Source: Candidula unifasciata
Taxonomy: Eukaryota; Mollusca; Gastropoda; Stylommatophora; Geomitridae
Assembly (NCBI GenBank): GCA_905116865.2
Contig: CAJHNH020000235.1
Coordinates: forward strand, 448,815-512,814
Direction: 5' to 3'
DNA: 64,000 nt
Positions within the stretch are counted from its first letter, which is position 1. Each line of letters starts with the position of its first letter. The notes below the pieces were generated by a model, which was given only the letters and a program-made list of their open reading frames with translations, had not been told where the DNA came from and made no database searches. Both the position numbers and the translations under genes were made by a program. Shown in pieces: positions 38,101-42,930 of this stretch.

Positions 38101-41100
38101 GGCCGGCGTCATGATGCTAACCACATCAGCCATCTTGTGCCGTTGGTCTATAAAAATATAGGTCTAGCCCTATATGCCCTATATGCCTAAAGGCGTGGAA
38201 AAGGTCTTTCACTTTTTTTTTAAATACCATATACTGTATATTTTATATTTTGGTTACACATAAATCCATACAAATTTCAGGGTGAGATTTTAAAAAAAAA
38301 AAAGGGGGGGGGGTGGATATTGTATGCAGCTATCCGGGAAGGCTAACATGGTCAACAAATGCCCGCAGAAGTCGGATGTGTTGGCCAAAAGGTGCAAATA
38401 TCGCAGCTATGCTGTAAATGGACACAAGACAATTACATCTTCGGGTGAACGCAGAAGAAGAAGAAGTATGCAGCTATAAAAAATGATAGCCCTGCATGTG
38501 GAAAAAGGATCCTTTTCCACGCCTTTAGGCGATCTGGGCATATAGGGCTAGACCTATATTTTTATAGACTAATTAGCACTTTGTTGGTGATGTGGCCATC
38601 AAAACAGTGAGTCATACTAGTACGTAGGTGAGTCATACTCGTACGTAGGTGAGTCATACTAGTACGTAGGTGAGTCATACTAGTACGTAGGTGAGTCATA
38701 CTAGTACGTAGGTGAGTCATACTAGTACGTAGGTGAGTCATACTAGTACGTAGGTGTAATAAACCTTGGTTTGACTTGAAATGTACCTTGGCTCACTACA
38801 TATTGGCTTTTGCCACGGCTCCCTCTCTGGATGTTTACTGCTACAAAACTTGCACTGCTTTAACGTCTAGGGTTGACAACACAAACACCACTATGCTTCT
38901 TTGTACATGCCGTCAGTTTATTCTGGTCCATTTCTTCCACATGTTCAAACAATTATTCTCACTTTCATCGCTTACGACAAATTCAAACACTAGCCATTCT
39001 CGCGACATAAAGACGACATCTTCAATTACTACAACCATCTTCTCTGACTTCTGTTGATCAACTGACCACGAGTCTAGCTCGGGCTGCCCCTCGCTTGCTC
39101 CACTAGCCCCAATTATCTCGTGCTGTCACTTGTAACACGGACTTTCTGCTGGCCACAATGTACTCGTGGAGACCATGCAAAGCAGGGTCATTACAATAGG
39201 CATAAAAAATTTTTTAAATGTAGGTATGTAGATGCATTCATATGTGCAAGTGCAGTATGTAAATATAAATACTTACCTTTTGGGATTCGGGCTCCAAATT
39301 CGGCATAACACAAGGCACTAAGAAATGCGGCCACTCCAGCAAACAAGAAACTGAGAACTGTGGATGGCCCGGCCTTATCATGAACTACCGTACCTGGATT
39401 CATCGAAGGCAATAATAAGTTTAGCCACATTAAAAGGTAGGTTTATTTTTAGGGTTAGCACTTTTCCAACTTACTTAATTATTCGCTCCTCTTCTAACCT
39501 GGGGTATGGAGGTTGACTAGAGAGATCATCAAACTTCTCTATCATCAGTTTTCTTTCTGGCTTTGTTCCGTTCCAGTCCTCTGTAAGTTTGGGACTGTTG
39601 AATGATGTCTTCCCAGCAGACCCTGTGTCACCCTGGATCTATTCATCCACACATCCATCCATCTACGCATCCACCAATCTACATATCCACACATCCCCCC
39701 ATCCACCAGTCCACATATCCATGCATTCACACATCTGCTTTGTTTTTGGTTGATTTGTCTCTAATCCTTGCTATAATTGTGACTCACTGGTCCCGTATCA
39801 TAAAACACAGTCACAAACTGGCACTTGAGCTCAGTCCTTATTTGTGTTCAATTGATTGGCGCCGACAGATGGTTCTCATTGTTAATATGGACAACAAAAT
39901 ATGGTAGCTGTGTAAAGAGGCAGTCTATAAGTAGACTTGAAGCAAGTCACATGGAGGCAGGCTTATGGACAGACTAATAGATGGATGGATGGATGGAGGC
40001 ATGTATGTGTTGGATGCATGGATGGATGGATGCATTTATGGATGCATGCATGGATGGATGAGGCATGGATGGATAGATGCATGCATGGATGGATGGATGC
40101 ATTTATGGATGGATGCATGGGTGCATGGATGGATGGATGCATAGCTGCTTGGATGGATGGATGCATCGGTGCATGCATGGATGGGTTTGTGCACATATGC
40201 ATGGTGCATGGATGTATGTATGGATGTGTGCATGGATGCATGGTGCATGGATGGATGGATGGGTGAGTGGATGCATGCATGGATAAATGCGTGAATGGAT
40301 GCTTGCAAGGAGGCATGGATGGGTGGATGGAACCTGCCTTGTAGCCTGCAGTTCTCATGTAGCATGCAATTCTTATCACCCTACCAACCCACCAATCTAC
40401 CTGTCTTTCTGTCTGTCTGGATGAGTGCTTTCTTTGACACCTCTCTCACCTGTCATCTTACTAATCTACCTAAATACATACTTGTTTATCTGTCTGTCTA
40501 TCAGTCTGTCTGTATGTCTGCCACTCAGTCAATCTGAATGTTCGTGTATATCTCTGACTCTGAGTGTCAGTCTGTCTATGAGTCTTTCTACCTGCTAATC
40601 AGTCTATCTTCCAATCAGTTTGCATGACTATCTGTCTGTCTGACTGCTTGTTTATCAGTCTGTCTGTATGTCTTCCTAGAGTCTGTCTGGGTGTCTCTCT
40701 ATGAATCTGTTTGCCTGTCTATCAGTATGTCTATCCATCAGTCGGCCTGTCTCCATGCCTATCTACCAATTTGTATGTCTGTCTTGAGTGCATTTCTTAA
40801 CACCCGCCTCCCACCTGTCAACACAATGAAGCCCCCTCCCACCTGTCAACACAATGAAGCCCCCTCCCACTGTCAACACATAGAAGCCCTCTCTCACCTG
40901 TCAACACATAGATGCCACCTCTCACCTGTCAACACTGCCCATCTCACCTGTCAACACACAGATGCCCCCTCTCACCTGTCAACACATAGATGCCCCCTCT
41001 CAGCTGTCAACACATAGATGCACCCCTCTCACCTGTCAACACATAGAACCCTCTCTCACTTGTCAAAACATATATGCACCCGTCTCACCTGTCAACACAT

Positions 41101-41841
41101 AGATGCCCCCTCTCACCTGTCAACACTGCCCATCTCACCTGTCAACACACAGATGCCCCCTCTCACCTGTCAACACATAGATGCCCCCTCTCAGCTGTCA
41201 ACACATAGATGCACCCCTCTCACCTGTCAACACATAGAACCCTCTCTCACTTGTCAACACATATATGCACCCGTCTCACCTGTCAACACATAGATGCCCC
41301 CTCTCACCTGTCAACACTGCCCATCTCACCTGTCAACACACAGATGCCCCCTTTCACCTGTCAACACATAGATGCCCCCCTCTCAGCTGTCAACACATAG
41401 ATGCGCCCCTCTCACCTGTCAACACATAGAACCCTCTCTCACTTGTCAACACATATATGCACCCGTCTCACCTGTCAACACATAGATGCCCCCTCTCACC
41501 TGTCAACACATAGATGCCCCCTCTCACCTGTCAACACCGCCCCTCTCACCTGTCAACACACAGATGCCCCCTCTCACCTGTCAACACATAGATGCCCCAG
41601 TCTCACCTGTCAACACATAGATGCCCCCTCTCACCTGTCAACACCGCCCATCTCACCTGTCAACACATAGATGCCCCCTCTCACCTGTCAACACATAGAT
41701 GCCAGCCCCAATCATATGCCCAATGCCCAGCAAGGTGATATCGAAGGTGTTGAGACACCGGCTCAGCGAGGTCTCGTGCATGTCTTCAGGGATTGTCTTC
41801 ACCCTGGTGATCTTACTGATCCCTCGCTTGATGAACTCCAT
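12238..41841 (-). CDS. SLC7A: Cationic amino acid transporter (SLC7A, CAT subfamily), complete 12-exon gene
   Basis: Twelve exons (41685-41841, 39277-39393, 34700-34876, 33480-33693, 32301-32533, 28337-28524, 26881-27054, 22446-22562, 20776-20967, 19244-19354, 16043-16151, 12238-12419) join without a frame break into 1971 bases, 656 residues, the usual CAT length. Motifs: [10 protein letters not shown] before TM1, GAGIYVLTG in TM1, [58 protein letters not shown], and a [11 protein letters not shown] end. The glutamate in GELWG (residue 105) aligns with Glu107 of mouse CAT-1, needed for transport. About fourteen membrane segments are expected. The role inferred is sodium-independent uptake of arginine, lysine and ornithine at the plasma membrane. 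The soluble loop of exons 8-9 is the variable part. The start is residue 1 at 41841, or an ATG four codons upstream if no splice occurs there. Assignment to SLC7A1, 2 or 3 is not possible. Confidence 0.93.
12420..12689. other. Intron 11, start of an RT-1 relic
   Basis: AT-rich sequence next to the acceptor. From about 12650 the TTGCAGAATGTTGCTCTCGT block shared with other RT-1 relics begins, leading into the minisatellite. Confidence 0.5.
12690..13735. repeat. 23-bp minisatellite, about 45 copies, last intron of the transporter
   Basis: Tandem unit with core CACCTAAAAGTCTCGTCACG; variants alternate CG/CA/TG at CpG positions. The unit corresponds to the CACGxxACACxxGTGAAAGTCTC stretch of RT-1 relics (as at 265-290), and RT-1 sequence flanks it on both sides. 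Confidence 0.95.
13736..14020 (-). mobile_element. RT-1 relic, remainder
   Basis: Directly continues the minisatellite with TTTTTCTCTAACCAATTCTC and GTCTTGTGTCCACCTTTGC, matching the inverted C-terminal region of RT-1. Confidence 0.6.
14085..14285 (-). repeat. Dispersed repeat R1
   Basis: Second copy of the element at 1-170; carries GGACCTCTCCACGGTGATCC and TTTATCGCTTGTGTGATG. Ends in a short GTCAGTCAGTCA tail. Confidence 0.65.
14624..14667. repeat. (CTT)n microsatellite
   Basis: Fourteen or more CTT triplets, with G-rich tracts at 14700-14725. Probably a retroelement tail on the minus strand. Confidence 0.9.
14690..14950 (-). repeat. Dispersed relic shared with 19630-19755
   Basis: Common blocks include AAGAGCACTATTAAGA and TCTGTAAGGCTGTT/TTAATG. 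Resembles decayed LINE coding sequence; no frame survives. Confidence 0.5.
14950..15740. other. Intron 11, old LINE-like fragments only
   Basis: 15060-15470 contains decayed stretches (TGATGGCCCTCAGGCCAGATG, GTCTGGCTGCATTCTC) that look transposon-derived; no intact frame or splice-bounded exon. Confidence 0.35.
15740..15950 (+). mobile_element. SINE family D copy
   Basis: Shares the TATAGAGATCTCTGGGGA, GCTTCAGAGTTTGTACTTTG and CTCTGCAGA blocks with 60270-60410 and 63235-63415. Confidence 0.6.
16043..16151 (-). CDS. Transporter exon 11 (residues 561-597)
   Basis: Acceptor TTTTTGCAG/ATC, donor TGTCG/GTAAGT, phase 1. Encodes [19 protein letters not shown] and [12 protein letters not shown], the last two-span unit of CAT proteins. 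Confidence 0.95.
16196..17180. repeat. 23-bp minisatellite, about 42 copies, abutting a 3' splice site
   Basis: Core GCCTCAGGTCTGGTAGGTTC. The array begins about 45 bases upstream (in minus sense) of the exon 11 acceptor at 16152 and occupies the branch-point side of intron 10. Flanking units have a longer variant with AGCTCAGGTATAGGGGGCAG. Confidence 0.95.
17181..17530. other. Intron 10 spacer, nothing recognised
   Basis: Some RT-4-like words near 17480-17530 lead into the following relic; otherwise no feature. Confidence 0.4.
17531..17870 (+). mobile_element. Non-LTR RT C-terminal relic (RT-4)
   Basis: Open frame with [44 protein letters not shown]. It matches 9532-9850 in order and spacing. 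Ends in ATGATGATGATAA, a probable 3' tail. Confidence 0.85.
17960..18320 (+). mobile_element. Family A retroelement end
   Basis: Plus-strand equivalent of [10 protein letters not shown]...[12 protein letters not shown], then the conserved C-terminus and CTGAAGATGAGGACAGAGC tail ending in TCAACTCAACTC. Frames are broken. Confidence 0.75.
18330..19180. other. Intron 10, AT-rich, no feature identified
   Basis: Poly-T and poly-A runs near 19000-19030 only. Confidence 0.4.
19244..19354 (-). CDS. Transporter exon 10 (residues 524-560), GC donor
   Basis: Acceptor TATTCCCAG/AAA; the 3' end reads TTTTCAG/GCAAGT. Only a GC donor at this point keeps phase 0 with exon 11; the GT five bases later would shift the frame. 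Encodes the span [20 protein letters not shown]. Confidence 0.93.
19630..19755 (-). repeat. Dispersed relic shared with 14690-14950
   Basis: AAGAGCACTATTAAGATT and TATAAGGCTGTTTTTAATG blocks in the same order as in the other copy. Confidence 0.5.
19785..19900 (+). mobile_element. Retroelement C-terminal fragment (family H)
   Basis: The plus strand reads as [18 protein letters not shown] codons with a Cys residue downstream, corresponding to 35080-35372. It is cut at 19905 by the TTAG tract. Confidence 0.6.
19906..20145. repeat. (TTAG)n microsatellite, about 60 copies
   Basis: 240 bases of nearly pure TTAG with GGTT at the left end. On the minus strand it is (CTAA)n directly following the family B stop codon, i.e. 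the expanded 3' tail of that retroelement. Confidence 0.95.
20146..20576 (-). mobile_element. Family B retroelement RNase H end
   Basis: The minus strand carries [16 protein letters not shown], then [20 protein letters not shown] and [13 protein letters not shown], matching 5169-5560. One frame break sits near 20450. Its 3' end is the TTAG/CTAA tract. Confidence 0.88.
20776..20967 (-). CDS. Transporter exon 9 (residues 460-523)
   Basis: Acceptor TTTATCTTCAG/TCC, donor TTGATG/GTGAGA, phase 0. Hydrophilic start ([17 protein letters not shown]), then a membrane span ([19 protein letters not shown]). Confidence 0.93.
21115..21412. mobile_element. TIR element family F, copy 1
   Basis: Ends are inverted repeats (GGTGCTTTATTATTATCC, TACCC at left; GGGTAGGATATTAACAAAG at right). 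The body has GATAGGCTGCATGCA and CTAGATGTTTTGGGGTCAT. The other copy is 61709-61980. No ORF; a non-autonomous DNA transposon is likely. Confidence 0.75.
21550..21745 (-). mobile_element. RT-1 relic leading into a GAA tract
   Basis: CAGAACGTCACTCTCATCAC and CTGAAAGAAACTCAGTCTCTC match the RT-1 relic blocks at 2385-2450; AGAAGAAG repeats follow. Confidence 0.55.
21780..22020 (+). repeat. Dispersed repeat family E with GAA-rich tail
   Basis: CCAACAGTCTGCACACAATA and the ACTTTC/GAAGTTCATAGCCAG end of family E, followed by AGGAAGAAG-type purine sequence. Confidence 0.6.
22095..22385 (-). mobile_element. SINE-A, minus orientation
   Basis: Inverted copy of the 37945-38223 element: GGGCATATAGGGCTAGACC, GATGTGGTCAGCATCACGCC, GGACTGCACCCGGTACCCAC. 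It lies in intron 8, starting about 60 bases from exon 8. Confidence 0.8.
22446..22562 (-). CDS. Transporter exon 8 (residues 421-459), variable loop
   Basis: Acceptor TTTACACAG/CTG, donor GTCAAG/GTAATC, phase 0 on both sides, 117 bases. Hydrophilic, Ser/Thr/Glu-rich, no membrane segment. Because it is symmetrical, skipping it would keep the frame, so it is a candidate cassette exon. Confidence 0.85.
22735..26690. repeat. 3.9-kb satellite in intron 7: 194-bp dimers plus 46-bp monomers
   Basis: From 22735 a plus-strand RT C-terminus ([13 protein letters not shown]...; [18 protein letters not shown]) merges into tandem copies of its last codons. Starts of the TATGGAAGATCATTTGTGTC block at 23211, 23405, 23599 and 23793 give an exact 194-base higher-order period made of two unequal halves. 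Two long runs (24540-25560, 25920-26690) use a shortened 46-base unit with ATTACCAGCTCTACATGG. Within-array identity is very high. Confidence 0.96.
26690..26815 (+). mobile_element. Family A 3' tail
   Basis: ATATACAACCAGACTATTAT, then CTGCTTAAGATGAGGATGAA and GCTATGATGTCAGCTGTTA: the last 100 bases of family A, ending about 65 bases short of exon 7. Confidence 0.7.
26881..27054 (-). CDS. Transporter exon 7 (residues 363-420)
   Basis: Acceptor TTATTTCAG/AC, donor TTTAAG/GTAAGG, phase 0 on both sides. Encodes [37 protein letters not shown] and the conserved ILRYQP end. Confidence 0.95.
27330..27880. repeat. 21-bp minisatellite, about 25 copies
   Basis: Core CACCAAGTCCCAAGTCACTG. Because the unit is a multiple of three, several frames stay open on both strands; these are artefacts. 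Lies in intron 6. Confidence 0.95.
27900..28335. other. Intron 6 spacer, nothing recognised
   Basis: Moderately AT-rich; a faint AAGTCC-AAGTC echo of the adjacent minisatellite persists to about 28300. Confidence 0.4.
28337..28524 (-). CDS. Transporter exon 6 (residues 300-362)
   Basis: Acceptor TTTTTTCAG/CG, donor ACACAG/GTGGGT, phase 0. Contains [20 protein letters not shown] and the [14 protein letters not shown] signature. Confidence 0.95.
28898..28936 (-). pseudogene. Decayed copy of part of transporter exon 5
   Basis: On the minus strand this 39-base stretch reads [13 protein letters not shown], against [13 protein letters not shown] in exon 5 (32424-32464). About 34 of 39 bases agree. 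No splice sites flank it, and similarity stops abruptly at the family D element. Confidence 0.75.
28936..29310 (+). mobile_element. Family D retroelement end
   Basis: The plus frame has [35 protein letters not shown] and [11 protein letters not shown], then a TGA and an AAAGAAGAAGAAG tail. Matches the nested copy at 10751-11250. One in-frame stop near 28975. Confidence 0.85.
29310..29945. other. Intron 5 spacer, weak repeat content
   Basis: 29470-29560 contains SINE-like words (GGGGTCAGGAAGTGTCATGG, AATAAAGGGGGTTAG) too diverged to assign. A TTATGTTATG motif near 29690 recalls the tail at 30220. Confidence 0.35.
29945..30240 (+). mobile_element. Non-LTR RT C-terminal relic (RT-5) with (TTATG)n tail
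   Basis: The plus strand shows [35 protein letters not shown] and [12 protein letters not shown], then a stop and a GTTATGTTATGTTATG tail. One stop in the middle. Confidence 0.8.
30330..30510 (-). repeat. Family E-like fragment
   Basis: AGGAAGGCAGTGGGCCTATTC and the GTAAGTGTAGACTGTCATGC region resemble inverted family E (compare 37440-37500). Confidence 0.45.
30525..31330. repeat. 22-bp minisatellite, about 36 copies
   Basis: Core TTTAACTCTTGATCCTCTCA with CATGAC and TTGAC variants. Lies in intron 5. Confidence 0.95.
31366..31620. repeat. 33-bp minisatellite, 7-8 copies, in-frame
   Basis: Nearly identical units (CACTCACAACAAAGTGTTAA plus AAACAGATGCCAG) that encode an 11-residue repeat in one plus frame. 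No gene context; the open frame follows from the unit length. Confidence 0.95.
31625..32295. other. Intron 5, near exon 5: nothing recognised
   Basis: AT-rich 31700-31950; 32040-32200 has no repeat partner in the window. Confidence 0.4.
32301..32533 (-). CDS. Transporter exon 5 (residues 222-300)
   Basis: Acceptor CCCTGCAG/G, donor CTTCAG/GTCAGA, phase 1. Carries [39 protein letters not shown] and the [18 protein letters not shown] span; the most conserved core of the family. Confidence 0.96.
32805..32912 (+). mobile_element. SINE-A 3' part
   Basis: GGACGGCGTGATGCTGACTTC, GGTCTATAAAATATAGGTC and CCTATACGCCTAAAG. Intron 4. Confidence 0.75.
32940..33440 (-). mobile_element. SINE family C with 3' body, minus orientation
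   Basis: The minus strand reads from the tRNA-like head near 33440 (CATGGCGTCCGCCTCGAGTGC), through GACTTCTAGTAACTTCCCCT and ATCCCTTGGCAGTTAGAAAT, to AGGATCCTCGCCGGTGCTATG. Other copies: 48380-48630, 51835-52225, 56484-56760. It ends about 40 bases from exon 4. Confidence 0.75.
33480..33693 (-). CDS. Transporter exon 4 (residues 151-222)
   Basis: Acceptor CCTTTCAG/GT, donor GGAGG/GTGAGT, leaving phase 2. Encodes [20 protein letters not shown] and [20 protein letters not shown], two membrane spans, then an N-T-S sequon. Confidence 0.95.
33770..34660 (-). mobile_element. Non-LTR RT C-terminal relic (RT-6) with 70-bp tandem copies, split by a SINE
   Basis: Four 70-base units (33775-34045) contain the GGCATTGGTAGTCATGTCTA block, which is the inverse of the MTTNA(T) codons of RT-6. 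The rest of the RT-6 C-terminus follows (34045-34201) and resumes after the SINE (34429-34660). Compare 55625-56410. Confidence 0.8.
34202..34416 (-). mobile_element. tRNA-derived SINE with A and B boxes and 12-bp target duplication
   Basis: On the minus strand the element starts GCCCGGCTC, has TAGCGGAATTGG (a perfect match to the A-box pattern TRGYNNAANNGG) and GGTTCAATCCC (B box). ATTGTCTCCTTC flanks it at 34190-34201 and 34417-34428. It has no other copy in this window. Confidence 0.92.
34700..34876 (-). CDS. Transporter exon 3 (residues 92-151)
   Basis: Acceptor ATCATTAG/CT, donor CTTG/GTTTGT, phase 1 at both ends. Contains [20 protein letters not shown] with the transport-critical glutamate, ASVARAWSG, and an N-G-T glycosylation sequon. 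Confidence 0.95.
35080..35372 (+). mobile_element. Retroelement C-terminal end, family H, with GAA tail
   Basis: The plus frame holds [19 protein letters not shown], then frame breaks, a [15 protein letters not shown] end and AAAGAAGAAGAAG tail. Relative of 19785-19900. Confidence 0.7.
35630..36010 (-). mobile_element. Non-LTR RT C-terminal relic (RT-6 type)
   Basis: The minus frame has [39 protein letters not shown] and [17 protein letters not shown], then a stop. Upstream codons to 36010 are decayed. Confidence 0.85.
36020..36250 (+). mobile_element. SINE family B (SINE-B), 5' part diverged
   Basis: GCGATCGAAACTCACTGCTG, CATGGTATGGGACGTCGCAG, CAGCCGGCGTAATGCTGACC and the CTCTTCCCATATGCCC end match 57277-57556. 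Confidence 0.8.
36255..36745. other. Intron 2 spacer, nothing recognised
   Basis: Some RT-like words to about 36340 (continuation of the RT-6 relic beyond the SINE), then plain sequence. Confidence 0.4.
36748..37373. repeat. 16-bp minisatellite with 256-bp higher-order duplication
   Basis: About 39 copies of CTACAATCCGTACTAT. A block of sixteen variant units is duplicated: the same variant order ends at 37015 and again at 37271, exactly 256 bases apart. Confidence 0.96.
37430..37705 (+). repeat. Dispersed repeat family E, longest copy, with GAA tail
   Basis: Runs from GCCTCCCCAAAGCATGTCG, through CACCTGAGAGGCAAGGAACC, to CAGCTGGTAAACGAGAAGAAG and seven GAA triplets. The GAA tail makes it a likely LINE or SINE 3' end. 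Confidence 0.8.
37945..38223 (+). mobile_element. SINE-A, intact copy with perfect 13-bp target duplication
   Basis: ATACCATATACTG flanks the element at 37932-37944 and 38224-38236. The head GGAGTCGCCGTGGCAGAGCG has an A-box-like TGGCAGAGCGG and a B-box-like GGTCGTGAGTTTGCTCC. Central GGCCGGCGTCATGATGC and a 3' run of T end it. Confidence 0.93.
38334..38465 (+). mobile_element. 132-bp 5'-truncated retroelement with 12-bp target duplication
   Basis: GTATGCAGCTAT flanks it at 38322-38333 and 38466-38477. The insert ends GGGTGAACGCAGAAGAAGAAG. The part left includes AAGGTGCAAATATCGCAGC; parent element unknown. Confidence 0.9.
38490..38600 (-). mobile_element. SINE-A fragment, minus
   Basis: CCTTTTCCACGCCTTTAGGC and GGGCATATAGGGCTAGACC are the inverted 3' half of SINE-A; cut off where the AP-1 array begins. 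Confidence 0.75.
38607..38753. repeat. 21-bp tandem array, seven copies, each with a perfect AP-1 motif
   Basis: Unit starts every 21 bases from 38607; each contains TGAGTCA followed by TACTAGTACGTAG. Only one substitution (CTAG to CTCG) among the seven. Located in intron 2 of the transporter gene. Confidence 0.95.
38760..39270. other. Intron 2 spacer near exon 2
   Basis: No recognised element; C-rich 39050-39180 and not repeated in the window. Confidence 0.4.
39277..39393 (-). CDS. Transporter exon 2 (residues 53-92)
   Basis: Acceptor AATCCAG/GT, donor AAAAG/GTAAGT, phase 1 at both ends. Encodes TM2 ([20 protein letters not shown]) and the conserved AEFGARIPK loop. Confidence 0.95.
39475..39630 (-). 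mobile_element. RT-4 C-terminal fragment
   Basis: CAGTTTTCTTTCTGGCTTTG and TCCAGTCCTCTGTAAG match the end of the RT-4 copy at 48650-48790 in the same order. Confidence 0.75.
39635..40330. repeat. (CATC/ATGG)n tetranucleotide arrays in inverted arrangement
   Basis: 39640-39740 is CATC-rich on plus, 39975-40330 is ATGG-rich with TGCATGCATGG variants, i.e. the same repeat in opposite orientation about 250 bases apart. Long open frames here are artefacts. Confidence 0.92.
40385..40795. repeat. (CTGT)n-rich degenerate tetranucleotide repeat
   Basis: CTGTCTGT, TATCAGTCTGT and similar words throughout; leads directly into the splice-donor minisatellite. Confidence 0.9.
40800..41684 (-). repeat. 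28-bp minisatellite copying the exon 1 splice donor, about 33 copies
   Basis: On the minus strand each unit reads GGCATCTATGTGTTGACAG then GTGAGAG and a G run, identical to the last 19 bases of exon 1 plus its donor. The array starts at the real donor (41685) and extends about 885 bases into intron 1. Variant order repeats with a period near 192 bases (41018, 41209, 41401). Confidence 0.97.
41685..41841 (-). CDS. Transporter exon 1 (residues 1-53)
   Basis: Encodes the cytoplasmic N-terminus and TM1 ([18 protein letters not shown]). Donor ACAG/GTGAGA, phase 1. On its upstream side GGTTCCACAG directly precedes the ATG and could be a splice acceptor; if so, a further upstream exon exists. Both boundaries lie inside tandem repeats. 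Confidence 0.9.
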
Positions 41842-42250
41842 CTGTGGAACCATCAAATCACCACAGGTGTCAAGTGTTTGTTTGTTCGTTTGTTTATATG
41901 CCTGTCTGTTTGACTATATGTCGGTGTGTGTCTATATGTCTGTGGAACCATTACATCACCACAGGTGTCAAGTGTTTGTTTGTTTGTTTGTTTGATTATA
42001 TGTCAGTGTGTGTCTATATGTCTGTGGAACCATCACATCACCACAGGTGTCAAGTGTTTGTTTGTTTGTTTGTTTATATGCCTGTCTGTTTGATCATATA
42101 TCGGTGCGTGTCTATATGTCTGTGGAACCATCACATCACCACAGGTGTCAAGTGTTTGTTTGTTTGTTTGTTTATATGCCTGTCTGTTTGATCATATATC
42201 GGTGTGTGTCTATATGTCTGTGGAACCATCACATCACCACAGGTGTCAAG
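41842..42250 (-). repeat. 98-bp tandem repeat containing the exon 1 upstream junction, five copies
   Basis: Copies of the CTGTGGAACCAT junction start at 41842, 41940, 42022, 42120 and 42218 (periods 98, 82, 98, 98). On the minus strand each holds GATGGTTCCACAG, the sequence that immediately precedes the exon 1 ATG, plus a TTTG tetranucleotide run. Confidence 0.95.
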
Positions 42251-42930
42251 TTTTCATCGTCTATATGTCTACCTGTCTCTATTTCAATCTAACTGAATAA
42301 ATGTTTGTCTGTTTGTCTTTATGATTGTGTTTGTTTATACGTATGCCTGCATATATATCTGTCTATTTGCTCATATTTATGTCTGTTTATCCATATGTCT
42401 GTGTTTGTTTGTACATCTGGGTATGTCAATATCTCTGTCAGTTTGTCTACATGTATAGGCCTGTCTGTGTGTATACATGTATGTAATTGTCTCTGTGTCC
42501 GTCTCTTTGTATGTATATGTTTGTATGTATCTATATGTCTGTCTCTGTTCATATGTATGTGTGTCTATATATCTGGCTGTCTATATGTCTAGCAGTCTGT
42601 CTGCCTGACAGTCATCCTGCTTGTTTGTCTGCCTACATGCACGTATATGTGTATGTTTTTGAGTGTATGTTTGTGAGTGCATATATGTGTGTGTGTTTGT
42701 TGGTGCATATGTGTGTGTGTATTTGTTGGTGCATATATGTGTGTGTGTTTGTTGGTGCATATATGTGTGTGTGTTTGTTGGTGCATATATGTGTGTGTGT
42801 TTGTGAGTGCATATATATGTGTGTGTTTGTGAGTGCATATATGTGTGTGTGTTTGTGAGCACATGTGTGTGTGAGCGCATTTGTGTGTGTGTGGGTGTGC
42901 GTATGTATGTATGTAGGTAGGAAGTATTAA
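42251..42930. repeat. (TGTC/TATG) and (TG)n repeats with 26-bp TTGTTGGTGCATATA units
   Basis: 42300-42600 is TGTCTGT/TATATG-rich; 42650-42900 is a TG repeat with a regular TTGTTGGTGCATATATG interruption. Confidence 0.92.

Noticed and set aside
39545..40379. His/Met/Trp-rich open frames
   Set aside because: Artefacts of CATC/ATGG tetranucleotide repeats.
41844..42858. Cys/Val-rich open frames (SVCLFVCLY and similar)
   Set aside because: Artefacts of TGTC/TTTG repeats and the 98-bp array.
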